In this document: in pieces, positions 12,125 through 22,543 of the stretch | Numbering within the stretch: position 1 is the first letter of the stretch | Layout: each line of letters starts with the position of its first letter | From: Raphanus sativus | Taxonomy: Eukaryota > Streptophyta > Magnoliopsida > Brassicales > Brassicaceae | Assembly (NCBI RefSeq): GCF_000801105.2 | Contig: NC_079519.1 | Coordinates: 6,694,668 to 6,758,667 of the forward strand | DNA: 64,000 nucleotides | Reading direction: 5' to 3' | Translations under genes and position numbers: made by a program | The notes under the pieces: generated by a model | The model's database searches: none | What the model saw: the letters and a program-made list of their open reading frames with translations, nothing else | What the model was told of the DNA's origin: nothing

Positions 12125-13407
12125 GGGAATTCGGCCAAAAAAATCATGAACTTTGCACGAATTGCCAAATTAAATACACCGTTACAGAATGATTAAACGA
12201 CGTTTGCAAAGATCGTTAAGTAAAACGACGTCGTTTTGAGATGCAATGAAACGACGTCGTTTTACCTATTTTTATTATCAAAAATATGTTGTTCGCGTGG
12301 ATCGAATCTGAGAACTCATGGCCAAATGACGAGGTCTCTTGCCACTAGACTACTGTCATTTTTTAGAATATCCATAACATGTTTTCTTTTATTGAGTATC
12401 AAAGAAATCTCAAAAATCTAAATTCTTTTCAAAAAAATTCCAAAAAATCTTAAAAATTCAAGAAAATTCTGAAAAGTAAAATTATAATTGAAATTACAAA
12501 TAAGTTTTTTTTAAAAAAAATATCAATACACTAAAAATTTCAAAAAAAAATCTAAAATAATTCAAAAATGCAACGAATTAAATTTAATGATTAAAAAAAC
12601 TTGAAACATATTTTTAAATAAATTAACTTATGTAATATAAAATAAAATGATATTTATCACACTATAGATTTTAATATGAATAATGTATTTAAGATAAAAT
12701 AGACAAATGATAATTAAGATACAATAAACAAATGGTATTATCACTAATTTTTTTTCTAAAATATGATAATAATTAAATGAAAAACATATATAGGGTGATA
12801 AATATCATTTTTTCTATTTTATCACAAATATATTCATTTATAAAAAAAATTGTATGATTAATGTATTTAAGATAAAATGCTCAAATGATCTTAGATACAT
12901 TAATTTTTATAAAAAAATTAATGTTTTGATTTTTTTTTAATATTTATAATTTCAATTTTAATTTTACTTTTCAGAATTTTTTTGAATTTTTAAGATTTTT
13001 TGGAATTTTTTAAAAAAGAATTTAGATTTTTCTAGATTTGTTTGATACTCAATAAAAGAAAACATGTTATGGATATTCTTAAAAGTGACAGTAGTCTAGT
13101 GGCAAGAAACCTCGTCATTTGGCCATGAGTTCTCAGGTTCGACCCACGCGAACAACATATTTTTGATGATAAAAGTAGGTAAAACGACGTCGTTTCATTC
13201 CATCTCAAAACGACGTCGTTTTACTTAACGATTGATTAACCACTGTCTTAACTGTTGGTTAACGGTGTCTCAATCTGGTCGGTCAATCAAAGTTTCTTAA
13301 TAAACTGATAAAAGTCAACAAAAGTTCAGGCTTTTTTTGGCCAGTTTCGAGTCCATGTTTCTTTTGGTCATTCTCGCCATCTTCAATGTTTTTTTGGTCG
13401 AATTCCC
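12125..13407. mobile_element. Mutator-like foldback element with long inverted arms
   Basis: Termini GGGAATTCGGCCAAAAAAA (left) and its near-complement ending GGTCGAATTCCC (right) are flanked by the identical 10 bp direct repeat AATTAAAAAT (12115-12124 and 13408-13417), matching the 9-11 bp TSDs of Mutator-like elements. Arms of about 375-435 bp each (roughly 12125-12500 and 12970-13407) are diverged inverted repeats around an AT-rich centre. Each arm holds two AACGACGTCGTT palindromes and a tRNA-like A/B box pair. There is no transposase frame, so it is non-autonomous. Confidence 0.85.
13092..13145 (+). promoter_or_regulatory. tRNA-like internal Pol III boxes in foldback arm
   Basis: TAGTCTAGTGG (13092-13102) fits the A box consensus TRGYNNANNNG. 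GGTTCGACCC (13136-13145) fits the B box. They are 33 bases apart, a normal tRNA spacing. The left arm carries a mirror copy on the minus strand (B box 12299-12308, A box 12342-12352). No cloverleaf can be drawn confidently, so this is a tRNA-related promoter remnant or a chance match, not a tRNA gene. Confidence 0.4.
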
Positions 13408-13652
13408 AATTAAAAATCCATATAATTTCTCTAAAAGTTTTATCTTTTATTACATTTCTCCAATATCATTATTTTCATCATTTTGTGTGTGAATAAGATT
13501 AATCTACCGTATTTACGAATATCTGCTACTATCCAAACGCGGCACATACATTATATAATACATAAAATAGTAAAATACACACTTCGTCTTGAACACTCAC
13601 TCACACCACCACTACTTTTTTTTTGTATAGACACACACACCACACATATATA

Positions 13653-14202
13653 TAGAGCTGGGTTCACGGATCAACCCGCCCCGACCCGCTCCGCGACCAG
13701 CGGATCGAGTTATTTTTTCTACTAAAAATTCCAACCCGCATGACCCGCAAATCAATAATCTCATATCCGCATCCGCTCCGCTAAAACCTGCGGGTAAACC
13801 GTCCGACCCGCGGATAATAATAATTATATTAAAAATAATTATTTTAATTATATATTATTTATTTTTTAAAAATAATATTAAAATAAGGTGTTTCTAATTA
13901 AAATTATATAAATATTTTATATATTTTACGAAAATGGTTGTTTTAGATAAAATATTTTTTTTTCTGAAAAAAATAATTTTTAAAATAAAAATTCATTTAA
14001 AAAAAATCATTTTTTTAAAATTTCCGGGTTGGCGAGTACCCGGGATTCATATTCGGCTGACTCGTACTCGCCCCGTTTAAATTAATCACGACCCGCACGC
14101 ACATCCGCATATCAAAATTTTGAAATCGTTCGATCCGTATCCGCTCCGCAGCGGGTCAAACGGAGCGAGATCCGCAGGTTATGATTAAAATTCCCAGCAC
14201 TA
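13653..14202. mobile_element. hAT-like MITE (TAGAGCTGGG termini)
   Basis: Termini TAGAGCTGGG and CCCAGCACTA are inverted with one mismatch. The identical 8 bp direct repeat CATATATA flanks both sides (13645-13652, 14203-14210). The flank is an AT dinucleotide stretch, which lowers the weight of the TSD. Subterminal regions are rich in GACCCGC/GCGGGT motifs around an AT-rich core. 550 bp, non-coding. Confidence 0.75.
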
Positions 14203-14742
14203 CATATATATAAACGTTTAGCGGGAATACAAACAAAAGCAAAGTTGTGTATTGAAAGAATAAAAAGGAATGCCGTTATAGTCTGCAGTGTACCTAGACA
14301 CATACTTATTAAACTATCAAATGTGGGGCTCGTATTATACACAAGCCATGGTATTTTCTGCATTCTGTATGCGGCAAGGCGGTTTTAACAGAAATCGTGA
14401 TTTTCTTTTAAATATTTTAAAATTTAAATCTCACATGTTTACATTTTTAAAAAATGTTTCTTGGATATGATACATGATGTAGTACGACATGATTATAGAA
14501 TCATTTTTAGGAGTAACTGTAAAAAATGATATACTAAATCATTTGAGTTAGAATAGTTTTTAAGAGGTTCGACACCTAGACGGTTACACCTTATGGCCTA
14601 TGACAGAACATATATGAGTGTTTTATATATATAAACGATAAACTTGATACCATAGAGTCCAGTACTATTGATGAGTCAGGATAACCTATCCCCTGGGGGA
14701 GATTCAGGATCGTACATTTTCTAGTGACGTTTTTAGCTAATA

Positions 14743-14971
14743 CTCCCTCCGTTTCATATTATTTGTCGTTCTAAGTTTTTGCACACAGATTAAGAAAACA
14801 TTTAATTTTACATATTTCCAAAATAAAAATATTATTACCAATACGCATCGACCAATATAAAAATAGAATAGAGGATATCTTCAATAAATTTTGCATTGAA
14901 AACCGAAAATGACACTTATTTTGAAACAAAAATTTTGCTCTAGAACGACACATAATTTGAAACGGAGGGAG
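14743..14971. mobile_element. Stowaway MITE
   Basis: The ends CTCCCTCCGTTTC and GAAACGGAGGGAG are perfect inverted repeats of the canonical Stowaway (Tc1/mariner) consensus, flanked by TA on both sides (14741-14742, 14972-14973). The 229 bp AT-rich body has no coding potential. Confidence 0.96.
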
Positions 14972-14973
14972 TA

Positions 14974-15673
14974 TCTATTTTTCAATCCCGCCTTAAGTAT
15001 TGATCACAAATAGATACATAATGTGAACGCTACAGATGACAGAGAGATGATAATTAATGATATCTTCTTAATTTGGAAGTTGGAAATCGATATGGTCTGT
15101 CACTTTTTAGTTATTATCTGTTTTTAAAAATAAATAAATTCCATCAATCAAGTTTAATACAACTCAACTATACCGACAATGAAGTATTTCCGTTCATTAT
15201 TATTTTTGGACCATAGTCTACAATTATTTAAATAACTCTTGCATAAATCCGTAGAACGATATTTTTATTATCAAAGAAGTTAATTTCTTACATATCATTT
15301 TACTGTTGACTGTTATGGTGGTTTATTATGTTGGTATCCTTATTGAATTAAATCTATATTATTAAAAAAAAAGTATCATTTTAAATTATTTTTTAATATT
15401 AAATGTTTGTTTTTCCATTTGTATTAATGTTTTTCCTTTAATCAATTAGAGCTCAATTGCAACCCATATAATTATCATTCCCTACAATCGTATATCGAAC
15501 AAATATGACTCCATTTATTATTATTGTTCCCTATTATCCTACATCCAACAACATTTAAAAAAAACTCAAAAACACAAAAGACTAAACCCATAAACTAACA
15601 TAAATAATCAACTCGAATACTGATATAACTATGAACAAGAATGTATATGTGCCATGAACAATGATGTACTACG
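14974..15673. other. Intergenic, no gene seen
   Basis: AT-rich sequence leading into the tandem array. No domain, tRNA or element end was recognised. Confidence 0.5.
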
Positions 15674-15975
15674 CAGTGTCGGCCGACGAATATGAAGGCC
15701 GAGAATCCAACATAATCTAAAGGTCACGTATAAATATGTGTGAACAAGTTTTAATAGAATTTGGAGGATGTAGGGTTCGGGTTCGTTACCTCTAACTTAG
15801 ACAAACGTCTTAACCACTATGCTAGAGATATATTTAATATATTATTAAGATAAATATGTAGTTATAAGTTACATATAATCAATTACTATTATTAACTAAT
15901 AAACACATTGGCAAAATTCATATATAAGAAGTAAACTCAAAATAGTTTTTGTACTCTGTCTCTTTTGTTTGTTAA

Positions 15976-16287
15976 TTTTACTTTGTCACCATTGACAACT
16001 CTAATTTGTTCTTAACTATTCTTGAATTGAGTGTACACTTGAAAACTTATATTATGAAAGTTGCCGATGATGACCATTTTACTCGTTACAGTGACCTTAT
16101 TGAAAAAGAATTTAACAAGTCTGAACTTCAAGTTGCTTCAATTGTGTTAAATCTTTCTCATCCTGTGGTTTATGAAAGGGGTTATATTAGATTTAGAACT
16201 CACATTCTTCGCCAACCGTTGTTAAGAAAATCAACTCAGCCACACATATTTCCGGTTATAGATGTAACTAATTTTGTATACATATAA
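15976..16287 (+). other. Unrecognised open frame in tandem unit 1
   Basis: A frame open for about 100 codons, without an obvious ATG start at its left edge, includes the phrases LELSVHLKTYIMKV and LSHPVVYERGYIRFRTHILRQP. The paralogous frame in unit 2 keeps the same reading with conservative changes, a weak hint of past coding. No domain is recognised. It could be an exon of a duplicated, probably dead gene, or an old element fragment. Confidence 0.3.
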
Positions 16288-16866
16288 TAATTTTAACCTA
16301 ATTGCTGAAATTGTTTTGTTAATATAACATATAGCATAAATTTATGGCTAAGAAAAAAGGTTTTTCATTTCTGTAATGAAACATGCAGTTTCAGCACATC
16401 AAAGAATATTTAGAAAAGCTTTACATAGAAGAACTGCTATACTTAGATCCAAGAGGCTTAAGTTTCTCTCTAGTCAGAAGAAAACTTTGTTTCTTGACTC
16501 ATCCTCTTAAGAATATTCTTATTTTTTCTTATATATATCAACTAACTTGTTGACCGTAAACAGCACCGGCCTGACGAATATGAAGGCAGGAAACCCAACA
16601 GAAACTAAAGGTCACTTATAAATATGTGTGAAAAAGTTTTAAAAAAGTTTGGTGGATGTAAGGTTCGAGCTCGTTACGTCTAAGACACAAACCAACGTCT
16701 TAACCATTACACTATTGATATATTTGGTATATTATTAAGATAAATATATATTTGTAACCTAGATATTATCAATTACTATTATTAGCTGATAAACACGTTG
16801 GCAAAATTCATATATAAGAAGTAAACCTAAAAATATTTTTTGTACTTTCTATCTCTTTTGTTTGTC

Positions 16867-17165
16867 AATTTGACTTTGTCACCATTGATAACTCTAATTT
16901 GTTCTTAGCTATTCTTGAATTGAGTGTCCACTTGAAAACGTGTATTATGAAAGTTGTCGATGACCATTGTACTCGTTATAGTAACCTTATTGAAAAAGAA
17001 ATTAACAAGTTTAAACTTGAAGTTGCTTTAGTTATGTTGAATCTTTCTCATCATGTGGTTTATAAAAGGGGATCTAATAGACTTAGGACTCACACTCTTC
17101 GAAAACCATGGTTAAGAAAATCAATGCAGCCACACATATTTCCGGTTATAGATGTAAGTAATTTT
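16867..17165 (+). other. Unrecognised open frame in tandem unit 2, cut by a hAT element
   Basis: Paralogue of the unit 1 frame, with phrases LELSVHLKTCIMKV and VVYKRGSNRLRTHTLRKP. It is one codon shorter in the DDDHF/DDHC region. The hAT-like element at 17166-17800 interrupts it shortly after the shared PHIFPVIDV phrase. The matching downstream sequence resumes at 17801, so the insertion post-dates the tandem duplication. Confidence 0.3.
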
Positions 17166-17800
17166 TAGGGGTGGGCATTTCGGTTTAGTTTCGGGTTCGG
17201 TTTGGGTTCGGTTTGGTTTGGATAATTTGGGTTTTATAAAACTCAAACCAATTAAAACCAAAGTAGCTTTGGTTTGGGTTCGGTTTGGGTTTAATTCGGT
17301 TCGGTTTAGTTCGGTTTGGTTTACATTTAGTTCGGTTTACATTATTATGGTCTAGTTTGGTTTGGTGTAGTTCGGGTTGGTTATAAAATATGAAAACATC
17401 AGTTTTATACTTTTATTAAAAAAATAATCAACTCATAAACAATAGACTGAGAATATAAAAACTTATGTTACATGATTTTATATATAATAGTATTATTTGA
17501 ATCGTATTAATAATTTTTTTTAAAAACATAGAAGTTATGAAAAAATGAAAAACGAAACTTTAACTAAAACTTACAATATGTTAATACATATATATATAAT
17601 ATATATTTTTACTATATATATATTGGATTATCGGTTTGGTTCGGTTTGGTTCGGTTTAAACCCAAACCAAACCAAACCGTTCGGGTTGAGTAAAACATGA
17701 ACCAATTGGGTTACATAAAGAGCACGGTTTGGTTTGGTTCGGTTTCACTTCGGTTTGGTTGGTTCGGTTCGGTTCGGTTTGGGTTTTTTGCCCACCCCTA
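17166..17800. mobile_element. hAT-like MITE, TAGGGGTGGGCA termini
   Basis: Perfect inverted termini TAGGGGTGGGCA and TGCCCACCCCTA are flanked by the identical 8 bp direct repeat GTAATTTT (17158-17165, 17801-17808). The empty site is visible in tandem unit 1 near 16266 (a related CTAATTTT). Ends are packed with GGTTCGGTTTGG repeats, and the middle is AT-rich. 635 bp, non-coding. Confidence 0.92.
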
Positions 17801-18412
17801 GTAATTTTGTTTATACATATAATAATTTTAACCTAATTGCTGAATTTTGTTTTGTTAACATAACATATAAAATAAACTTTTGGCTAAGAAAAAAGGTTTT
17901 CCATTCCTGTAATGGAGCAAGTAGTTTCAGCATGTCAAAAAATATTTAGAAAAGCTATACAGAAAAGAATTGTCATACTTAGATCCAAGAGGCTCAAGCT
18001 TCTCTCACACGAGAAGAAAACTTTGTTTCTTCACTCATTCTGTTAATATCAACTGATCATATATGTATCAAGCGGATATTCTTGATTTTTCTTATATATT
18101 TCAACTAACTTGTTCACAGTGAACAGTACCGCACGACAAATATGAAGGCCGATAGCCCAACAGAAATTAAAAGCCACTTATGAATATGTTGAAAAAGTTT
18201 TGATTTAATTTGGAGGATGTAGGGTTCGAGCTCGTTGCCTCTAAGACTCAAACCAACGTCTTAACCATTGTGCTAATTGAACAAAAGAAGGCTGATAGAT
18301 TATATATTCTATCATAGGCCGGAAGCACAAGCTTCCATCGCTTGGTGTCAGGGCCGCTACTGTACCTACGAATAGAAATTCCAAAAAAAATGTTATCGGT
18401 GCATTCTACGTT

Positions 18413-18414
<2 letters not shown>

Positions 18415-18447
<33 letters not shown>
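18415..18447 (+). repeat. Poly-T tract, 33 bases
   Basis: An uninterrupted T run next to TCTACGTTTC. It could be the poly-A tail of a minus-strand retroposed sequence (the tRNA-like module at 18125-18290 lies on that strand), but no matching target duplication was found. Confidence 0.9.
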
Positions 18448-18591
18448 CTATATAAGCCATGAAGGCATGAACAATGATGTACCTGTATTAAAATCAGTGG
18501 AAATAAGTTAAATCAACAAACCAATCATCTAAACCTATCGAGTTCCTAAACCATTCTATAGATTTCGGTTTATGCTACAATCATAGGTAAA

Positions 18592-18890
18592 TTCTTGGGT
18601 TCCCCCTAGGGTGAACATGTAGGTTCACCAACCAATAAAATTTAGTTATTTTAGATTCATTATCTTTTCAAAAAGGAAACAAAATAATAACAAAATTTGT
18701 CAAATTATATTATGTTTTTTAAATAAATAAAAATAGTAGTAATAACAAAAATTTCCTTTTAATATTTTAAACCCATCAACAAAACCCTAAACTTTAAATC
18801 TTAAACCCTTGGGTAAACCCTAAATCTTTGGATAAATTTCTAAACTTTAAATCATAAATATTATAAACTAAATCTTAATAACACCAAACT
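18592..18890. repeat. Dispersed repeat, minus-orientation copy of the 52.1-52.6 kb repeat
   Basis: Starts GGGTTCCCCCTAGGGTGAAC, continues through GGTTCACCAACCAATAAAA and into AAACCCTAAA/TTTAAATC-type simple repeats. The reverse complement of this order occurs at 52095-52592. The short inverted motif GGTGAAC...GTTCACC near the end suggests a non-autonomous DNA element. Class not determined. Confidence 0.55.
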
Positions 18891-19029
18891 CCTCACTCCA
18901 CATCATCAGTGCAGTTCTCACCTAGATCTCCTCATGATCACTCTTGTTTTTACATTAAAAATTCAGACTTTGGTTGTGTTTCCTTTGGGAGCATTTTTAT
19001 ATTCGGAATCCTGAGGCTATTAAGAACAA

Positions 19030-20230
19030 TGCTTTCCTTTCACCTCATGATATGATGAGTTTACTATTTTTGTTGCAGCTCTTTCTAAGGTCAAGGTTTG
19101 GTGACTTGGGCCAAGTCAGAGAAACTGTGATGAAGCAACCATAAGGATGTACAAAACGAAGTTGACATAGACAAAGTAAGTGAAATAGTTTTGTTTTCAC
19201 ACCTTTTTAATGGAAGTTGCAGTGGAGAAGCATGTTAGTAGAAATTTGGAAATGGAGTAGCATCACATTGCAACTTCTATTCTTAAGTAATTTCGATGTT
19301 GTTAGTAAGCATCTTCGGCTGTTACATATCTGATGACCCACATTTCAACTCATATTCTTAAGTACTGGGGCCAGCCTGACGATATCGCTGAACACTCCGG
19401 TACCATAGCTGTTTGGGTCATCCCTATACATTTGCATTTTCCTTCGTTTTCCCTCTCAACCGCTCCTCCAAAGCCAGCTTAGGAGCATGGTATATATATA
19501 ACATGTTTTAGCCTAATTCTGTTTTCATTTAGATAATAATCAGTCAGTCACAGTGACAGTTAATTATCATTTGGCAGCTTGTCCTAGCATTTTCTAGCAT
19601 GTATTTATATGTTATTGATACTATTGTTGATACATATGATGTTTGGTTAATAGTGTCTTACGTTACCACCAAGTGATAGTATAACATCTGGAATGGCACT
19701 TGTAGTTCACATATTTATGTGTTGGCTTTTTGTGTACGTTCTTGAACTTGGAGTCACTGGGACTATGGCTACTGTTAACGGGGCATGGTGGTTCAATGTA
19801 CTAATCCTAATTACTAACACCACTTGCGTTGCTTGTTCGCTCAATTGGACCGGTTTCTCCATTGAAGCTTTCACAGGACTTTGGGAATTCGATAAGCTCT
19901 CTGTCTCCTTTGGAATCATGATTTTGAAAACTTAGATTGGTATTATATATATATGTTTTTTTGAACACTTCTTTTTTTTGAACAAATGAGAATTGGTATT
20001 GTAAGATTTTAATTCTCATGACTGGAAATCTGAAGGATACAAAAATTGCTGTCATCTCCCTGTCTATATGGTACGTCATTGAAGATTACTATACTAAATA
20101 TGAAAAAAATTCATGTCATATTTAATTATTTAATAACTATAGTTGTATAATGACAATACATGTTCATTGGTAGCACGTCGATACATGGAATGGAGCTGAT
20201 TCCAACTGCCTTCCTTGCTGGGACCGGGTA
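19030..20230 (+). pseudogene. Decayed MATE (DTX) efflux transporter gene
   Basis: Fragments in shifting frames match plant MATE multidrug/toxin extrusion proteins in order. Around 19352-19480 is a segment reading ILKYWGQPDDIAEHSGTIAV. Around 19690-19935 is a membrane segment followed by WWFNVLIL and the typical WTGFSIEAFTGLWEFDKLS. Around 20020-20065 is TGNLKDTKIAVISLSI. Around 20180-20230 is MELIPTAFLAGTG. The pieces are separated by intron-like AT-rich gaps, consistent with a genomic intron-containing copy. Stops and frame breaks (for example after the PPKPA segment near 19480) and the lack of N-terminal helices indicate a dead or partial gene. Confidence 0.8.
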
Positions 20231-20395
20231 TAGCCACTCTTTCGTATCATGACAACCTCGAGCATAAAATATAACACCCTCCTTTATCGTTTAAATCCCA
20301 ATCACCTTGCCGGTAAAGAGAAACTCAGTTGGATGTGATGAATGAGAGAACAGTGACAATCCAATGGATCAATTTACAGTTCTTAGAATTGTAAA

Positions 20396-20539
20396 CTTGC
20401 TTTTGGCACATGGTTTTTCAAAAATATTTGGCTACAACCTTGGCATGAGGAACTTCGCCACTATGTTCTTGCTTTTGGCACATGGTTTTTCAAAAATATT
20501 TGGCTACAACCTTGGCATGAGGAACTTCGCCACTATGTA
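20396..20539 (+). repeat. Exact tandem duplication of 72 bp
   Basis: The segment starting CTTGCTTTTGGCACATGG (20396) is repeated immediately from 20468 with no visible change, ending at CACTATGT. The length is a multiple of three. The duplication falls downstream (minus sense) of the possible exons at 20468-21643. Confidence 0.92.
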
Positions 20540-21643
20540 TTTCACGCTCCATCCCGTCGTAGTCGTATTCGTCATTGTCATCCATGTCACACTCAGATAG
20601 CATATGCTGTAAATGTAACCACAAATCAAAGGGTGAGTTTAAAAAAGTCCAGTAGAAGATGGAAAGGGAAAAGAATTCACCTTTTCCTGAGAGTGCCATT
20701 GATCAGCTCTTTGATCTTCTCCTTAGAAGGAGGCTCAACATGGCCTTTGAAGCCCCTTAGTATCCATGAAACTGGAGTTATCATTATGCAAAATCAACTG
20801 AACAGGGGCAAAAAGAAAAGTTATGAAATTTAATTCTGCAGCTCAACTATAAAAGCAAAACGCAACATTGAACTAATCAGCTATCAAGCAGTAGACTTGT
20901 GTTAATTTTCAGGCAAAATCTAACATAAAAAGCACAGTGTAAGACTTTACCAACATGCTTCACAATTTGAGATCATAACACAAGTTTGAAAGAAAGCTTA
21001 CGGTCATAAATAGAAAGCACAACACTCCCTGGTCCAAGACGAGAGTGTTCTTATAGTAGATTGCTCACAGTTTCTGGTCCCTCTTTAATGATAAGATCTT
21101 CTAAATTCTTGGCTAATCTGATTGAGAAATCCTCTTTATTTTTGCATGCACAAAATATTCCAAGGTTAAAATCAAAGATCAATAATGAGGGCAGTCTGTG
21201 TGAAACACAAATGGTGCAGGTAAATCAAAGTTTTGATGCAGCACTGGGAGACTGTAAGAAGAGAGGATCAACATTGATGCATTTATTATGAAAAAGTAAA
21301 GAATAATTGAGAAACTATATTCGTTCTATCTGGACAAACTTGCTCAAATCGTATTTAATTACTATACTGCCTTGAGCATTAACACATACATGAAACAGCA
21401 GCAAACTGTAGATAAAACACTATAAACGCTTCCACAATCCTCATTAAAAATCAGACTCGGTAAGAAAAGACGCGTATGCATGCTTGCATCAAGACATCAA
21501 AAGTCATTCATGTGTAAACTTATGCAAGTAAGTAAATGGCCTGTGAATTGAAACTTACACAGAATCAAGATCCTATTCTCGATTTGGTTGATGATGTGTT
21601 GTTCATCGGTGGGAGGTCGGAGATTTATAGTTGAACCTTTCAT
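20468..21643 (-). other. Possible exons of an unrecognised minus-strand gene, maybe broken
   Basis: An ATG at 21643 opens a frame MKGSTINLRPPTDEQHIINQ that runs to a GTAAG donor at 21558. Further down, a frame reads SWILRGFKGHVEPPSKEKIK and INGTLRKR (about 20770-20675). A CAG acceptor precedes an acidic stretch HMLSECDMDDNDEYDYDGME (about 20600-20545) that ends in a stop. Spacing and splice-like sites fit a small intron-containing gene, and 21650-22000 could be its promoter. I do not recognise the protein. Continuity between exons cannot be established by eye. Confidence 0.3.
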
Positions 21644-22543
21644 CGGTTACGCTGGGAGAGGATGTGTCCGATTGAGTGCTTGAGAGTGGGATGAGCGGGG
21701 TGATGAAGTTAAAACTCGAAATGAAGGACTTATTAATGCAAAACTGGAAACGTTATGTTAAGCTGGTCGGGGGAGTTGCTCGGAGGAGTCTGGAGGTTCC
21801 AGCAAACGTTTTTCAGAAATTCAGAAGGTGCTCTAAATTTTTATGGGCCAGCAATGAATACAAATGGCCCAACACAGAATAATGAAAATGAATAACCAAG
21901 TCAGAAAAAGGAAATAAAACGCAGATTGGTTTGTCTTTGGGAGTGCCACGTGTCCAAATATAATTCCTTCTTTGATGACGTGTATGCAGGAGGAGAGAAG
22001 CAATCAAAATTGATTATTATACATAATCTTGTCAAAATAGCAGTCGACCAGATTACTTTTACTCTGAATTTTGACTTATTTTACTTTTTATTATAAGTGG
22101 TGTTCTTACAATTCTAAATAAAATTTGATGTTATTCGAAAATTTGTAACCAATTAGAAAAATTTTAACTTTTTATTGGTTGAACTAGTTTTATTTAATAT
22201 TACTTTTATATAACCATGATAAATTACATAAAAATCTATATTTTATTAGTTTTAATACAAAAATCTTAAACACCGCTTAAAATGATACAAAATGAATATT
22301 ATTGATGATTGTAAAATATAATCTTGCAGGTTTTTAGGAGTCAATATAAGATCACGTGTGGGTTCGTATATTGACTCTTGATGCTTCAGATAATCATATT
22401 ACAGCGTAAAATTGGTTGTAAGCTGGGTGGCAAGGTACATAAAACCCGTAGCTTATATATATAATTATATACAGCCTAAATATAAACTAATCATGCTGAA
22501 TGATTGATATTGTAATCAAGAAATCAGAAGCTTGATGCTAGCC

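Larger units (their letters stand above)
15674..18290. repeat. Tandem array of a ~0.9 kb unit, 2 copies plus a partial third
   Basis: The same module (CGACGAATATGAAGGC, a TTTGGAGGATGTAGGGTTCG-like phrase, ACGTCTTAACCA) recurs near 15674, 16562 and 18125. Units 1 and 2 continue in parallel through the open frame described below and through a block around AGAAGAAAACTTTGTTTCTT. Unit 3 stops after the first ~165 bp. Subtracting the 635 bp hAT insertion in unit 2, the period is about 890-920 bp. Each unit start carries, on the minus strand, tRNA-like boxes (TAGCACAATGG and AGCTCGAACCC in unit 3). Confidence 0.8.

Noticed and set aside
13092..13145. A tRNA gene
   Set aside because: A and B boxes are present, but the acceptor and anticodon stems do not pair convincingly. 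It lies inside a transposon arm and has a mirror copy.
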